Source: Gordoniibacillus kamchatkensis
GTDB taxonomy: Bacteria > Bacillota > Bacilli > Paenibacillales > NBRC-103111
NCBI RefSeq assembly: GCF_000829455.1
Contig: NZ_JXAK01000030.1
Span: 1 to 64,000 of the forward strand
Length of the DNA: 64,000 nt
Direction of reading: 5' to 3'
Below are positions 18,589 through 26,723 of the stretch, in pieces. Both the position numbers and the translations under genes were made by a program. The notes under the pieces are model-generated. The model was given only the letters and a program-made list of their open reading frames with translations, had not been told where the DNA came from and made no database searches. Numbering within the stretch: the stretch's first letter is position 1; every line of letters begins with the position of its first letter.

Positions 18589-19107
18589 ATGGAGGGATTC
18601 GCCATAAACGCTGCAATGCTGTCGGGTTTTCAGCCACCCGACTTGTATCACAAAGACTTGCTTCATCTGATGGTGCGGGACGCCCATTCCCTATATGCCT
18701 ATTGGGAAGTGAGCAACCGGAAAAAATGGCTCGCCTCGCAGCATTTCAAATGCGACTGGGGCGTTTTACCGAAGGTGCTCAGGCTCTACGACGTCACTTA
18801 TCTTCATTTTAACGGACATAATGCCAATTCCTCCCGCGACATCGAGCTGACTCCCGAGGCGAACAATTGGTACATCCACGGCGTGAACGCCAATGCGACT
18901 TATGCCGCCGACTTGGGCGTGTATACGTGGGAAAGACAGTTCGTGCCTTTGATTCGATCGAATTTCGTGCATACGCCGCGCGATGCGAAGTACGGTTGGG
19001 GGGAGCCGGCCTTGGAGATCGTTGCCGAAGCCGGAGAGAGAGAAGGCGACGGCTATATCCCGCCGTATTATTTTGAAAATTTCCGGGCGTTCAAGGCTGG
19101 CCGGTAG
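18589..19107 (+). CDS. DUF4912 domain-containing protein
   Basis: About 172 aa. It contains the DUF4912 signature 'LMVRDAHSLYAYWEVSNRKK' followed by beta-strand sequence ending in 'VYTWERQFVPLIRSNFVHTPR', and it resembles a small Ig-like carbohydrate-associated module. The domain is typically found beside GH57 branching enzymes and GT4 synthases, as here. ATG 18589 starts two bases after the dehydrogenase stop but has no ribosome site of its own; ATG 18616 follows GGAGGG at a long distance, so the start is uncertain. The much longer open frame upstream overlaps the dehydrogenase and is not real. The function is unknown; glucan binding is an inference. Confidence 0.8.
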   Translation: MEGFAINAAMLSGFQPPDLYHKDLLHLMVRDAHSLYAYWEVSNRKKWLASQHFKCDWGVLPKVLRLYDVTYLHFNGHNANSSRDIELTPEANNWYIHGVNANATYAADLGVYTWERQFVPLIRSNFVHTPRDAKYGWGEPALEIVAEAGEREGDGYIPPYYFENFRAFKAGR

Positions 19108-19127
19108 CGGGAGAAAGCGAGGGAGAT

Positions 19128-22100
19128 ATGCTCAAACAGTGGAAACCGAAGCCCCAGTTGAAAGGATACGTAGCTCTGGTGCTGCATGCGCACCTTCCTT
19201 ACGTCCGCCATTGCGACCGGGATGACTATTTGGAGGAGCGCTGGTTTTACGAAGCGATGACGGATACGTATTTGCCGCTCATCGAGGCGATGGACCGGCT
19301 GCTGAACGACGGCGTCGATTTTCGCTTAACGATATCCGTAACGCCGACATTGCTCGCGATGTTCAGCGATCCGCTTATGCAGCAAAGATATTTGGCGCAC
19401 CTGGACAAGCTGATCCGGCTGGCGGAGAGCGAGCGGCAGCGGCTGTGGGGCGACGGCCGGCTATACCCGGTCGCAGCTATGTACGCCGAGCGCTTCCGCG
19501 TGCTGAGAGCGATTTATTTGGCATGCGGCAGCAACATCATCGCCAAGCTGAAGCAATTTCAGGATTTAGGCAAAATCGAGATTATCACTTCCGCCGCCAC
19601 GCATGCCTTTCTTCCGCTCGTGAAAACGGAGGAAGCGATCAGAGCCCAGCTGGCGACCGGCATCCGCGAGTACGAGCGCCATTTCGGCCTGAGGCCGCGC
19701 GGCATGTGGCTGCCCGAGTGCGGGATCACGCCCGGTATCGACCGGATGCTCGGCATGCTCGGCATCGAGTATTGCATTGCCGACGCCTCGGCCATCGAAT
19801 GTGCGGCGGAGACCGCGGAAGGCGATCTGTACGCCCCGGTGAGGTCGCCGTACGGAGTGACCGTGTTTCCGCGGGACATGCGGTCGGCGGAGCAAGTATG
19901 GAGCGCCAGCGAAGGTTACCCCGGCCATTTCGATTATCGGGAATATTATCGCGATATCGGCTGGGATCTCGGCTGGCACGACCGCGAGGAATGGGAGTAC
20001 ATCCGCCCGTACTTGCTGCCGAACGGGGACCGGGTCAACACGGGCCTCAAATATTTCCGGATTACCGGGCACGGCCTCCATCAGGAGCCGTACAACCCCG
20101 AGTGGGCGCGGAGAGCCGCCGCCGAGCATGCGGGGCATTTTATTTACAGCTGCCGCAAACACGCCGAACAGTGGCGTTTGCCGCCGGGCAGGAAGCCGGT
20201 CATCGTCGCGCCTTACGATGCCGAGCTGTTCGGGCACTGGTGGTATGAAGGGCCGATGTGGATCGAGCTCCTGTGCCGCAAAATGTATCACGATCAGAAG
20301 CATTTGCGGCTCATCGCGCTGTCCGAATATTTGGACGCGGAGCCGCCCGCCGAACCGGGTCTCGTGAACGAATCGAGCTGGGGGCGGGGTCACTCGGCGG
20401 AAGTATGGCTGCAGGGCGCGAACGACTGGATATACCGCCATCTGCACCAGGCGGAAGAACGCATGATTCGCCTTGCCGGCCGTTATGGCGACCCGGTTAG
20501 CCGCTCCGGTATGCCGTCCTCGCTGCAGGAGCGGGCGCTGAACCAGGCGGCGCGCGAGCTGATGCTGGCGCAAAGCAGCGACTGGGCCTTCATTATGGAC
20601 AGCAAGACGGTCGTAGATTACGCCTGCACCCGAATGAAAGACCATCTCGGCCGCTTTCATCTGCTATGCGACATGGCGGAGCAAGCCCGGATCGACGAGG
20701 CGCTGCTCGCGGAGCTGGAGCGGATGGACAACTGTTTTCCCGAGATCCGTTATTCGGACTATATACCTGTACATGCCGGCTCGCCGGTTTCGATTATTCC
20801 GGACAGGCAGCGGTGGCTGCGCGTTTTGGAGCAAACCGCGGACAGGCCGAACACGTTCATGCTGGCTTGGGAATACCCGCCCAAATATGTAGGTGGTCTC
20901 TCCCGCGCCGTGGCGAATTTGTCCGAAGCGCTCGCCGCGCGCGGGGAAATCGTGCACGTCGTTACTACCGAGCACGAAGACGCTCCCTCGTTCGAAGTGA
21001 GAAACGGAGTGTACGTTCACCGGCTGCCGGTTTTATGCTCAGGGGATACCGACTTCTACCACTGGACGTTTGAAATGAATGTGGCTATCGTCGATCATCT
21101 CGTCCGTTGGAAAGAAGCCGGCGGACGCATCGACCTTTTGCATGCGCACGATTGGATGGTGTTCCATGCCGCGAGGGAAATCAAGCATAGTTACGGCATT
21201 CCGCTGGCGGCTACCATCCATGCGACCGAATGGGGGCGGAACCAGGGCAAGCTCCACGGCGACTTGCAGCGCAGCATTCACGAGCTCGAGTGGCAGCTTA
21301 CGTACGAAGCCGGCAGGGTGTTCGTCTGCAGCGGCTATATGAAAGAGGAGCTGCAGCGCATTTTTCAATTGCCGGAGCATAAAATCGATATTTTCCCGAA
21401 CGGGGTCCATTTGCCGGAGGAGCCGCCGGACCCGGACGTATCCCGGCACGAGATCAAAAGCTCGTGGTTTTCCCCGGAAGACCGCATCGTGCTCTTCGTC
21501 GGACGGCTCGTGTACGAGAAAGGCGTGCAGCTTCTGATCGAGGCGCTGCCTGGCATTTTGGCCGAAGTGCCGCGGGCGAAGCTCGTCATCGCCGGGACGG
21601 GGCCGATGCAGGAAGAGCTGCAGCGGCAGGCCGGGCATTTGGGGGACCGGGTCGTCTTCTGGGGCTACGTCGACGACGACATCAAGGCCCGGCTGTATCA
21701 GGCCGCGGACGTGTGCGCTTTCCCCAGCTTGTACGAACCGTTCGGCATCGTCGCGCTGGAAGCGATGAGCTTCCGCAGGCCGGTCGTCGTCGCCGATACC
21801 GGCGGTTTTGCGGAAATTGTCCGGCACGGAACCGACGGCTACAAGGCGCTGCCCGGCCACGTCGAATCGCTACGCTGGCACGTGACGGACTTGCTGCATC
21901 GGCCTGAGCTCGGGCGGCAAATGGCGGACCGCGCTTACGATAAGCTGCTGGCGGAGTATAACTGGAACACGATCGCCGCAGGCATGCAGGAGGCGTATGC
22001 GAAGCTTGCGCCTGACCGCAGCGCGGCTGCGGCAGCTGCGAGGGAAGGCGTTGCGCCGGGCGTCGCCCTCACCCGCGATCCGTCATCCGACGAAAGGAGC

Positions 22101-22223
22101 GGGCGCATGGACAGCGGCCATTCTCGCCGGCGGCAAAGGGATGCGGCTGTTCCCTTTAACCTGCCGCCTGCCGAAGCCGAGGGTGACTTTGCCGAACCGC
22201 CCTTGCATGGAGTCTATCATTGA
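19128..22223 (+). CDS. Fusion of GH57 alpha-glucan branching enzyme (DUF1957) and GT4 glycosyltransferase
   Basis: A 1031-aa two-enzyme protein. Residues ~12-560 are GH57: 'VALVLHAHLPYVRHCDRDDY', nucleophile Glu197 in MWLPECG, acid Asp364 in APYDAELFGHWW, and the C-terminal helical part with 'ARELMLAQSSDWAFIM', all typical of AmyC/TK1436-type branching enzymes. Residues ~576-965 are GT4/glycogen-synthase-like: 'LAWEYPPKYVGGLSRAVANL', LLHAHDW, FVGRLVYEKG and the E-x7-E motif EPFGIVALE. It could elongate and branch one glucan. The last ~60 residues run into the relic of the next gene and are probably not native; a mutated stop is likely. No signal peptide. Confidence 0.9.
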   Translation: MLKQWKPKPQLKGYVALVLHAHLPYVRHCDRDDYLEERWFYEAMTDTYLPLIEAMDRLLNDGVDFRLTISVTPTLLAMFSDPLMQQRYLAHLDKLIRLAESERQRLWGDGRLYPVAAMYAERFRVLRAIYLACGSNIIAKLKQFQDLGKIEIITSAATHAFLPLVKTEEAIRAQLATGIREYERHFGLRPRGMWLPECGITPGIDRMLGMLGIEYCIADASAIECAAETAEGDLYAPVRSPYGVTVFPRDMRSAEQVWSASEGYPGHFDYREYYRDIGWDLGWHDREEWEYIRPYLLPNGDRVNTGLKYFRITGHGLHQEPYNPEWARRAAAEHAGHFIYSCRKHAEQWRLPPGRKPVIVAPYDAELFGHWWYEGPMWIELLCRKMYHDQKHLRLIALSEYLDAEPPAEPGLVNESSWGRGHSAEVWLQGANDWIYRHLHQAEERMIRLAGRYGDPVSRSGMPSSLQERALNQAARELMLAQSSDWAFIMDSKTVVDYACTRMKDHLGRFHLLCDMAEQARIDEALLAELERMDNCFPEIRYSDYIPVHAGSPVSIIPDRQRWLRVLEQTADRPNTFMLAWEYPPKYVGGLSRAVANLSEALAARGEIVHVVTTEHEDAPSFEVRNGVYVHRLPVLCSGDTDFYHWTFEMNVAIVDHLVRWKEAGGRIDLLHAHDWMVFHAAREIKHSYGIPLAATIHATEWGRNQGKLHGDLQRSIHELEWQLTYEAGRVFVCSGYMKEELQRIFQLPEHKIDIFPNGVHLPEEPPDPDVSRHEIKSSWFSPEDRIVLFVGRLVYEKGVQLLIEALPGILAEVPRAKLVIAGTGPMQEELQRQAGHLGDRVVFWGYVDDDIKARLYQAADVCAFPSLYEPFGIVALEAMSFRRPVVVADTGGFAEIVRHGTDGYKALPGHVESLRWHVTDLLHRPELGRQMADRAYDKLLAEYNWNTIAAGMQEAYAKLAPDRSAAAAAAREGVAPGVALTRDPSSDERSGRMDSGHSRRRQRDAAVPFNLPPAEAEGDFAEPPLHGVYH

Positions 22224-22240
22224 ACTTTTACGCGGTCGGT
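22107..22240 (+). pseudogene. 5' fragment of a sugar-phosphate nucleotidyltransferase gene
   Basis: AAAGGAGC and ATG 22107 look like a normal gene start. After removal of one base near 22111-22113 the frame reads M-D-A-AILAGGKGMRLFPLTCRLP-KP-RVTLPNRPCMESIIELL. This is the N-terminus of NDP-sugar pyrophosphorylases (GlmU/GlgC/ManC-like, with the nucleotide loop LAGGKGxRL-x-PLT). It then stops matching about 45 codons in and runs into the KTSC gene leader, so some 200 or more residues have been deleted. It overlaps the 3' end of the GH57-GT4 frame. In its intact form it would have supplied the NDP-glucose donor. Confidence 0.7.
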
Positions 22241-22280
22241 ACTGGAATGGAATGATATGCAACCTAAGGAGGCGTGCCGA

Positions 22281-22490
22281 ATGAACATGATTCCGCTCGA
22301 ATCAAAGCAGATTACGCATGTGACGTATGACGAGGAAACCGCGCGCATCGTCGCCCATTATTATAACGGGGAAGTACGCGAGTTTCCCTCCGTCTCGAAA
22401 GAGGAGTACGACTCCCTTCTGGCGGCTTCGAACAAATACGATCACTTTATGCATATAGTCAGCGGGCCGGCTGGAGAAAGCGCAGAGTGA
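22281..22490 (+). CDS. KTSC domain-containing small protein
   Basis: A 69-aa protein starting at ATG 22281, nine bases after AAGGAGG. The single KTSC domain reads 'ITHVTYDEETARIVAHYYNG-EVREFPSVSKEEYDSLLAASNKYDHFMHIV', close to the family consensus where a short beta sheet and the 'SKxxYFxxxI' ending occur. KTSC domains occur alone or beside lysyl-tRNA synthetase-like and phage proteins; their role is unknown. It sits between the two GT4 genes of the glucan island, seven bases before the next start. Confidence 0.8.
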   Translation: MNMIPLESKQITHVTYDEETARIVAHYYNGEVREFPSVSKEEYDSLLAASNKYDHFMHIVSGPAGESAE

Positions 22491-22496
22491 CCGCAG

Positions 22497-24412
22497 GTGA
22501 CAGCGACAGACCTTGCTTCCGATGCTCCAGACGCTCCCGTGGAGGAAGACCGGATCGCGGCGGCCATCCGCCCCGGATTGATCGTCTTCGTATCGTGGTC
22601 GGTTTCCGCGCGAACGCAGTCGATCGTGTGCGCCTATTGCCGGGCCGCTTGGGAGTGCATGCCGAAAGTGCTGCGCCTGTACAGTGCAAAGGGAAAGGCG
22701 TACCGGGATTTCCCGTTGCCGTTTTCCATAACGGGGGCCGCTGCGGATAACGTGAAGGCGGGCGCAGCAGCCGTGGCTGGGGGAGAAAGGCGTTCCTGCT
22801 CGCTTGGTCCGCTGCAGCCGGGATGCACTTATGTAGCGGTATACGGGATCGTCACGGCAGGCCGCCAATTCGTGCCGATTGTGCATTCCGCGCCGTTTCG
22901 TCTAAGCGGGAGCCGCGTGTGGCCTCGCTATAGCCGGACAAAGTCCATCGTCCGCTGGCTGCCGTTCAAGCCTTGCGAAACCGAGCCGGAACAAGCCGTC
23001 CGGCAGCGCGCCGCATCCGGCGAGTACAAGACGGACTACCCGTATTTCTCAGCTTATACAGTCTATGCGCTTCCCCGCTCCGCGCCGGAGGCAAGCGGCG
23101 GGCAGGCTGCCGGCCGCATTACGCTGAGCGCGCCCGCTTTAAGCCCCGAAGCGTTCGAGCGCCCGCCCGAGTGGAGCCGGAGCAAGCGTCTGCTCCTCCC
23201 GGCCAAAGCGTCCCCTGAAGGGCAGGCACAGGGGCGGCTGACGGTTTTGATGCTTACTTGGGAGTACGCGCCGTGCGCAAGCGGGCAGGCGAGAGCCGTT
23301 TCGGGGCTGGCGCGGCATTTGGCGATGCTGGGCCACGCGGTTCACGTCGTTACCCGCAAGCTTCCGGGCTCAGCCGCTTATGAAGAAGCCGGGGATGTGC
23401 ACGTTCACCGCGTCGGATTGCCCGTTTCCTCCGAGTGTTTTGGGTTTGCGGACTGGGTGCTGGCCGTCAACGTCGGCCTGGCCCGCCGTGCCGCCCAATT
23501 GCTCCAGTATGGGATCGTGCCGGATGTGCTCCATGCCCATGACGGGCTCGTACATCCCGCTGCGGCGGAGCTGTCCCGCTCTGCCGGCTTGCCGCTGGCG
23601 GTGACGATGCATTCGACGGAAATCGGCCGCCGCCGGGGTCAGTTGCCTTCCGAGCTGCACAGCGGCATATTGCGGCAGGAGCGCCAGCTGTGCGCCGACG
23701 CGCAGCGCATTATCGTTTGCAGCCGGGCGATGGCAAGCGAGCTGCGCTGCCATTTTCACGTGCCGGCCGACAAGATGGCATTCATTCCGAACGGCATCGA
23801 TCCGGCCGCACGATCGGAGGATCGGGATGATCGGGCCCATGTACGGGAAAACCTCATAGTCTATATAGGCAGACTCGTGTACGAGAAAGGAGTGCATGTG
23901 CTCATCGAGGCGATGCAGCACATTTTGCACTGCGTTCCTGATGCACGGCTTATTGTAGCCGGGACAGGGCCTTTCCGGGAAAAGCTGGAGCGGCAAGCGG
24001 CGCCTTACGGAGAGGGCATCCGGTTTGCCGGCCGTGTGAAGGAGAAGGAGCGGGAGAAGCTTCTTGCGCGTGCTGGGGTGTGCGTCGTACCAACCTGTAC
24101 GAACCGTTCGGCATCGTCGCTCTCGAAGCGATGAGGGAGGGGGCGCCGCTTGTCGTTTCGCAGACCGGAGGGCTCGGGGAGCTGGTAGAACACGGGGACA
24201 CCGGCTACACCGTCCCGCCCGGCGATGCTGCGGCGCTGGCCGGCTATGTCGTTAAGCAGCTGACAAATCGCGACGCCGCCAAGCGAATGGCACAATCCGC
24301 CCAAAAGCGGCTCGCCCGCTACGACAGCCGCGTCATCGCGCGCGAAACTTTAGAGCAGTATCGCCGCTTGCTGCAGGACGGGAACGGGAACGATTCTGCT
24401 TGTTTTGGCTAG
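22497..24412 (+). pseudogene. DUF4912-like module plus GT4 glycosyltransferase, frameshifted
   Basis: Restored length is 638 aa. Residues ~20-150 ('PGLIVFVSWSVSARTQSIVC...FVPIVHSAPFRL') resemble the DUF4912 protein encoded upstream. Residues ~245-635 are GT4: 'LMLTWEYAPCASGQARAVSG', VLHAHDGLVHPAA, 'YIGRLVYEKGVHVLIEAM' and EPFGIVALEAM. The two halves of the GT4 domain are in different frames; one missing base at 24093/24094 (CCAA-CCTGTAC, where CCA-AGC-CTG-TAC gives PSLYEPFG) restores it. Start GTG 22497 has a weak ribosome site. It parallels the GH57-GT4 protein and is probably its paralogue without GH57. It may be intact in the organism. Confidence 0.8.
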
Positions 24413-24689
24413 CCGGTTACAAGGAATAGAATCTCCTTATGTGGCATCTGAATGGCGGCTGGCGCGTGCGACGGATCGATTTTGCAACTGTATCATTAAA
24501 ATGTTTTCTAGGGTTCCGCAGCAGCCGCCGGACTGATCTGCGAGAAAACTCGCAACTTCGGTTGCGCACACTTCTTTACGATGGTCAGCGTCCCGCTCCT
24601 GTACGGGTCGACGGTGGGGAAAAGGCACGTCAAAAAAATGGATGCGTGGACAAGGACGAAATTGACAAAGCATAGCTCCCGCGGCCCGT

Positions 24690-24736
24690 AAACTCGAGTG
24701 CCCCACGGCCTAATCGCCATGGGGCACCTCGAGTTT
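24690..24736. terminator. Bidirectional terminator hairpin
   Basis: AAACTCGAGTGCCCCA (24690-24705) pairs with TGGGGCA-c-CTCGAGTTT (24720-24736) with one bulged C and is flanked by A/T-rich ends. It closes the glucan island on the plus strand and the small YjcZ-type gene on the minus strand. The 24413-24689 interval holds no recognisable gene. Confidence 0.7.
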
Positions 24737-24742
24737 ATTGAA

Positions 24743-24868
24743 CTAAACGAAGAAAGTACGGCTAATAATTACAAGCAGGATGAAGAGTACGAGAATAACC
24801 CCTGTGCTCGTGAACATGCCAGCTCCATAGCCTGCGCAAGAGCAGCCCAAGCCACCCATATATGCCAT
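24743..24868 (-). CDS. YjcZ-family sporulation membrane peptide
   Basis: A 41-aa peptide, MAYMGGLGCSCAGYGAG..., then a single span 'GVILVLFILLVII' and a short tail SRTFFV. A Gly/Cys/Tyr-rich head before one C-terminal membrane helix is the YjcZ pattern, found in many spore-formers and made during sporulation in B. subtilis relatives. ATG (24868) follows GGGGAGG on the minus strand at eight bases. It has its own terminator. Its role is unknown; association with spore membranes or coat is inferred from the family. Confidence 0.8.
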   Translation of the reverse strand: MAYMGGLGCSCAGYGAGMFTSTGVILVLFILLVIISRTFFV

Positions 24869-24999
24869 ACCGTGAACCTCCCCTCGGGAAAGAAGTTGGT
24901 TGCACTTCTATGGTATGTAGACAAAATCCCGGCTGCTTGGACGTATGGTGGAATTTATCGTAATTTACCATGCCAGTAGCGCTCTCGGATGGCCGGATT

Positions 25000-26319
25000 T
25001 CAACGGGCCGGGGTGCCGCCGCCCTCTTCGTCGCTCCAACGAAATGCATTGTTGATCACGACCGAAAGCAGGATGCCGATCAGCAGCCCGTTGGCAAGCA
25101 GCGGCCTGACGAGTACGGGAAGCGAGGCGAAAGCGGCCGGAGGCATGATCATGATGCATAATCCGGTCATTAGCGGAACCGCGATACGGTATATCGACTG
25201 GTAAGAAAATCGGATGCCTTCGAGCTGCTGCAGCGCGGATCCGAACAGCTGCATATAGGCGACGAACAGAACCGCGTCCCCGACGCTCACCGGCATAGTA
25301 GAGAAAAACCGGCTGAGCGGAGGGACGAAGCCTAATGCCATGAACAGCAGCGCTCCCCATATGAAAGGCGCCCTGTCCAAAATGCGCGTCGAGCGCAGAA
25401 AGCCGATGGATGACGTGTAAGGAGCGTATGGAACGAGCCCAAGCAAACCGGAAACGACGGCCAATATACTGGACCAGAAAAAAGAGAAGGCGTAGCGGAA
25501 TTCCGGGACTTGGCGCTCAAATAACGGCTCAGCCGCTTTAATGCTGGAAATCGTATTCGTCGTATTCAGAAAGCCGGTGAGGACGCAAGTCACCATAATG
25601 CCAATATTGAACGCCGGCTTCCCGAGCGGAAACCATTCGATGAAGTGAAAGCCGCCTGCAGCGGCACCTGTTTTGCCGGGAAACAGCAGGGCGTGAGCGG
25701 CCCAGCCCGCGCTGATGCCGATTAAAATGGCAAATTGGCTCACTTTGCCCTTCCCCTTCAGGAGCAGCCACATAACCAGAACGATAACAGCGAGCGACAA
25801 GATAGACGTGCCGATATCGACGGTCCCTCCTTGCGACCATCCGACCATTCCTTTGAAGAAGGTCGCTGACAGCTGGCATGCGAGCAAAAACAAGTACGTC
25901 CCCATCACAACTGGCGAAAACCATTGGCGCAAGATGCGCCCAAGTCCGAGAAAGCCTAATACGGCCATAAGCACGCCCGATACGATGATGCCAACCGCCA
26001 GCTCCCCGCCCAGCTGGGCGGCGCTTTCGCCGGATGCCCCTGCTGCGGAAGCCAAAATGAGCATAACTCCCCACCATAAGCCCGACTGCCCTTCCATGAG
26101 AGGTAAACGATGCCCCCACAAAGCTTGAAGGAGACAAGCGGCCCCCGTGATAATAAAGGATCGTTCCACCAAGGCGCTAACGTTGGCGGCAGGGAGCCCG
26201 AACGCCTCCCCGATGGAAATCGGAATCACTACCGTATTCGCAAACATGAACAGCAGCCACTGAACGCCGCCTATGAAATGTCCAGCCTGAAATATGGTGC
26301 CGATGCGCAAATTTGTCAT
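25000..26319 (-). CDS. Purine/uracil-type permease (NCS2 family, YbbY-like)
   Basis: About 439 aa, 12-14 spans. 'QWLLFMFANTVVIPISIGEAFGLP', 'PLMEGQSGLWWGVMLILA', 'TGFLNTTNTISSIKAAEPLFER' and 'FFSTMPVSVGDAVLFVAYMQLFG' correspond to the conserved NCS2 regions (substrate-site motif around the Glu, NxG-type region and the T-x-P segment). It imports a nucleobase, probably a purine such as xanthine or uric acid, with protons or sodium. ATG 26319 is chosen over the longer frame because GAGGGA lies just upstream. The gene is alone; no purine riboswitch was seen in its 5' region. Confidence 0.85.
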   Translation of the reverse strand: MTNLRIGTIFQAGHFIGGVQWLLFMFANTVVIPISIGEAFGLPAANVSALVERSFIITGAACLLQALWGHRLPLMEGQSGLWWGVMLILASAAGASGESAAQLGGELAVGIIVSGVLMAVLGFLGLGRILRQWFSPVVMGTYLFLLACQLSATFFKGMVGWSQGGTVDIGTSILSLAVIVLVMWLLLKGKGKVSQFAILIGISAGWAAHALLFPGKTGAAAGGFHFIEWFPLGKPAFNIGIMVTCVLTGFLNTTNTISSIKAAEPLFERQVPEFRYAFSFFWSSILAVVSGLLGLVPYAPYTSSIGFLRSTRILDRAPFIWGALLFMALGFVPPLSRFFSTMPVSVGDAVLFVAYMQLFGSALQQLEGIRFSYQSIYRIAVPLMTGLCIMIMPPAAFASLPVLVRPLLANGLLIGILLSVVINNAFRWSDEEGGGTPAR

Positions 26320-26402
26320 GCAGTTCCCTCGTCTCGTCGTGTTGTTTCGGCTATTGCTCATTATGTGCAATTATAGCCGGCAGCGCAAGGCGAATATTTT
26401 CA

Positions 26403-26425
26403 TTGACGAAAACGCTTTCTTGTGC
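26403..26425 (+). promoter_or_regulatory. Putative promoter element with cre-like site
   Basis: TTGACG (26403-26408) can serve as -35, and CGAAAACGCTTTCT (26407-26420) overlapping it differs at two outer positions from the CcpA box TGAAAACGCTTTCA. CcpA bound here would repress the DUF3311-symporter pair when preferred sugars are present. Confidence 0.4.
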
Positions 26426-26477
26426 AAAAATGTTCACGGAATGTTCACATCTTACTGCAGGGAAAGGAGCTCATGCT

Positions 26478-26684
26478 ATGACGAGTCCAAGCAAAAAAGC
26501 AAGCAGGCTCTGGTACATTCTATTGCTTATCCCGTTTATTGCGACGCTATGGCCGCCGTTTTATGCGGGGAACGAGCCGAGGCTGGCGGGGATTCCTTAT
26601 TTTTACTGGTACCAATTTCTGTGGGTCATTATCAGCGCTATACTGACCGCAATCGTTTATTTCGCTACTAAATCCAAGACATGA
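26478..26684 (+). CDS. DUF3311 small membrane protein
   Basis: A 68-aa protein starting at ATG 26478 after AAAGGAG. It has two hydrophobic helices ('LWYILLLIPFIATLWPPFY' and 'FYWYQFLWVIISAILTAIVY'), the DUF3311 pattern with W-P-x-x-Y-x-x at the first helix end. Such proteins are encoded next to, and probably act as a small subunit of, sodium:solute symporters of the MctP/YhjB type. The symporter gene follows after 39 bp. Confidence 0.82.
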   Translation: MTSPSKKASRLWYILLLIPFIATLWPPFYAGNEPRLAGIPYFYWYQFLWVIISAILTAIVYFATKSKT

Positions 26685-26723
26685 CGCATCCATGATGATG
26701 ACTCGGATGAAAGGGGCAGACTG

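Noticed and set aside
24413-24689. Short frames after the GT4 gene
   Set aside because: All are under 90 codons without ribosome sites or recognisable motifs.
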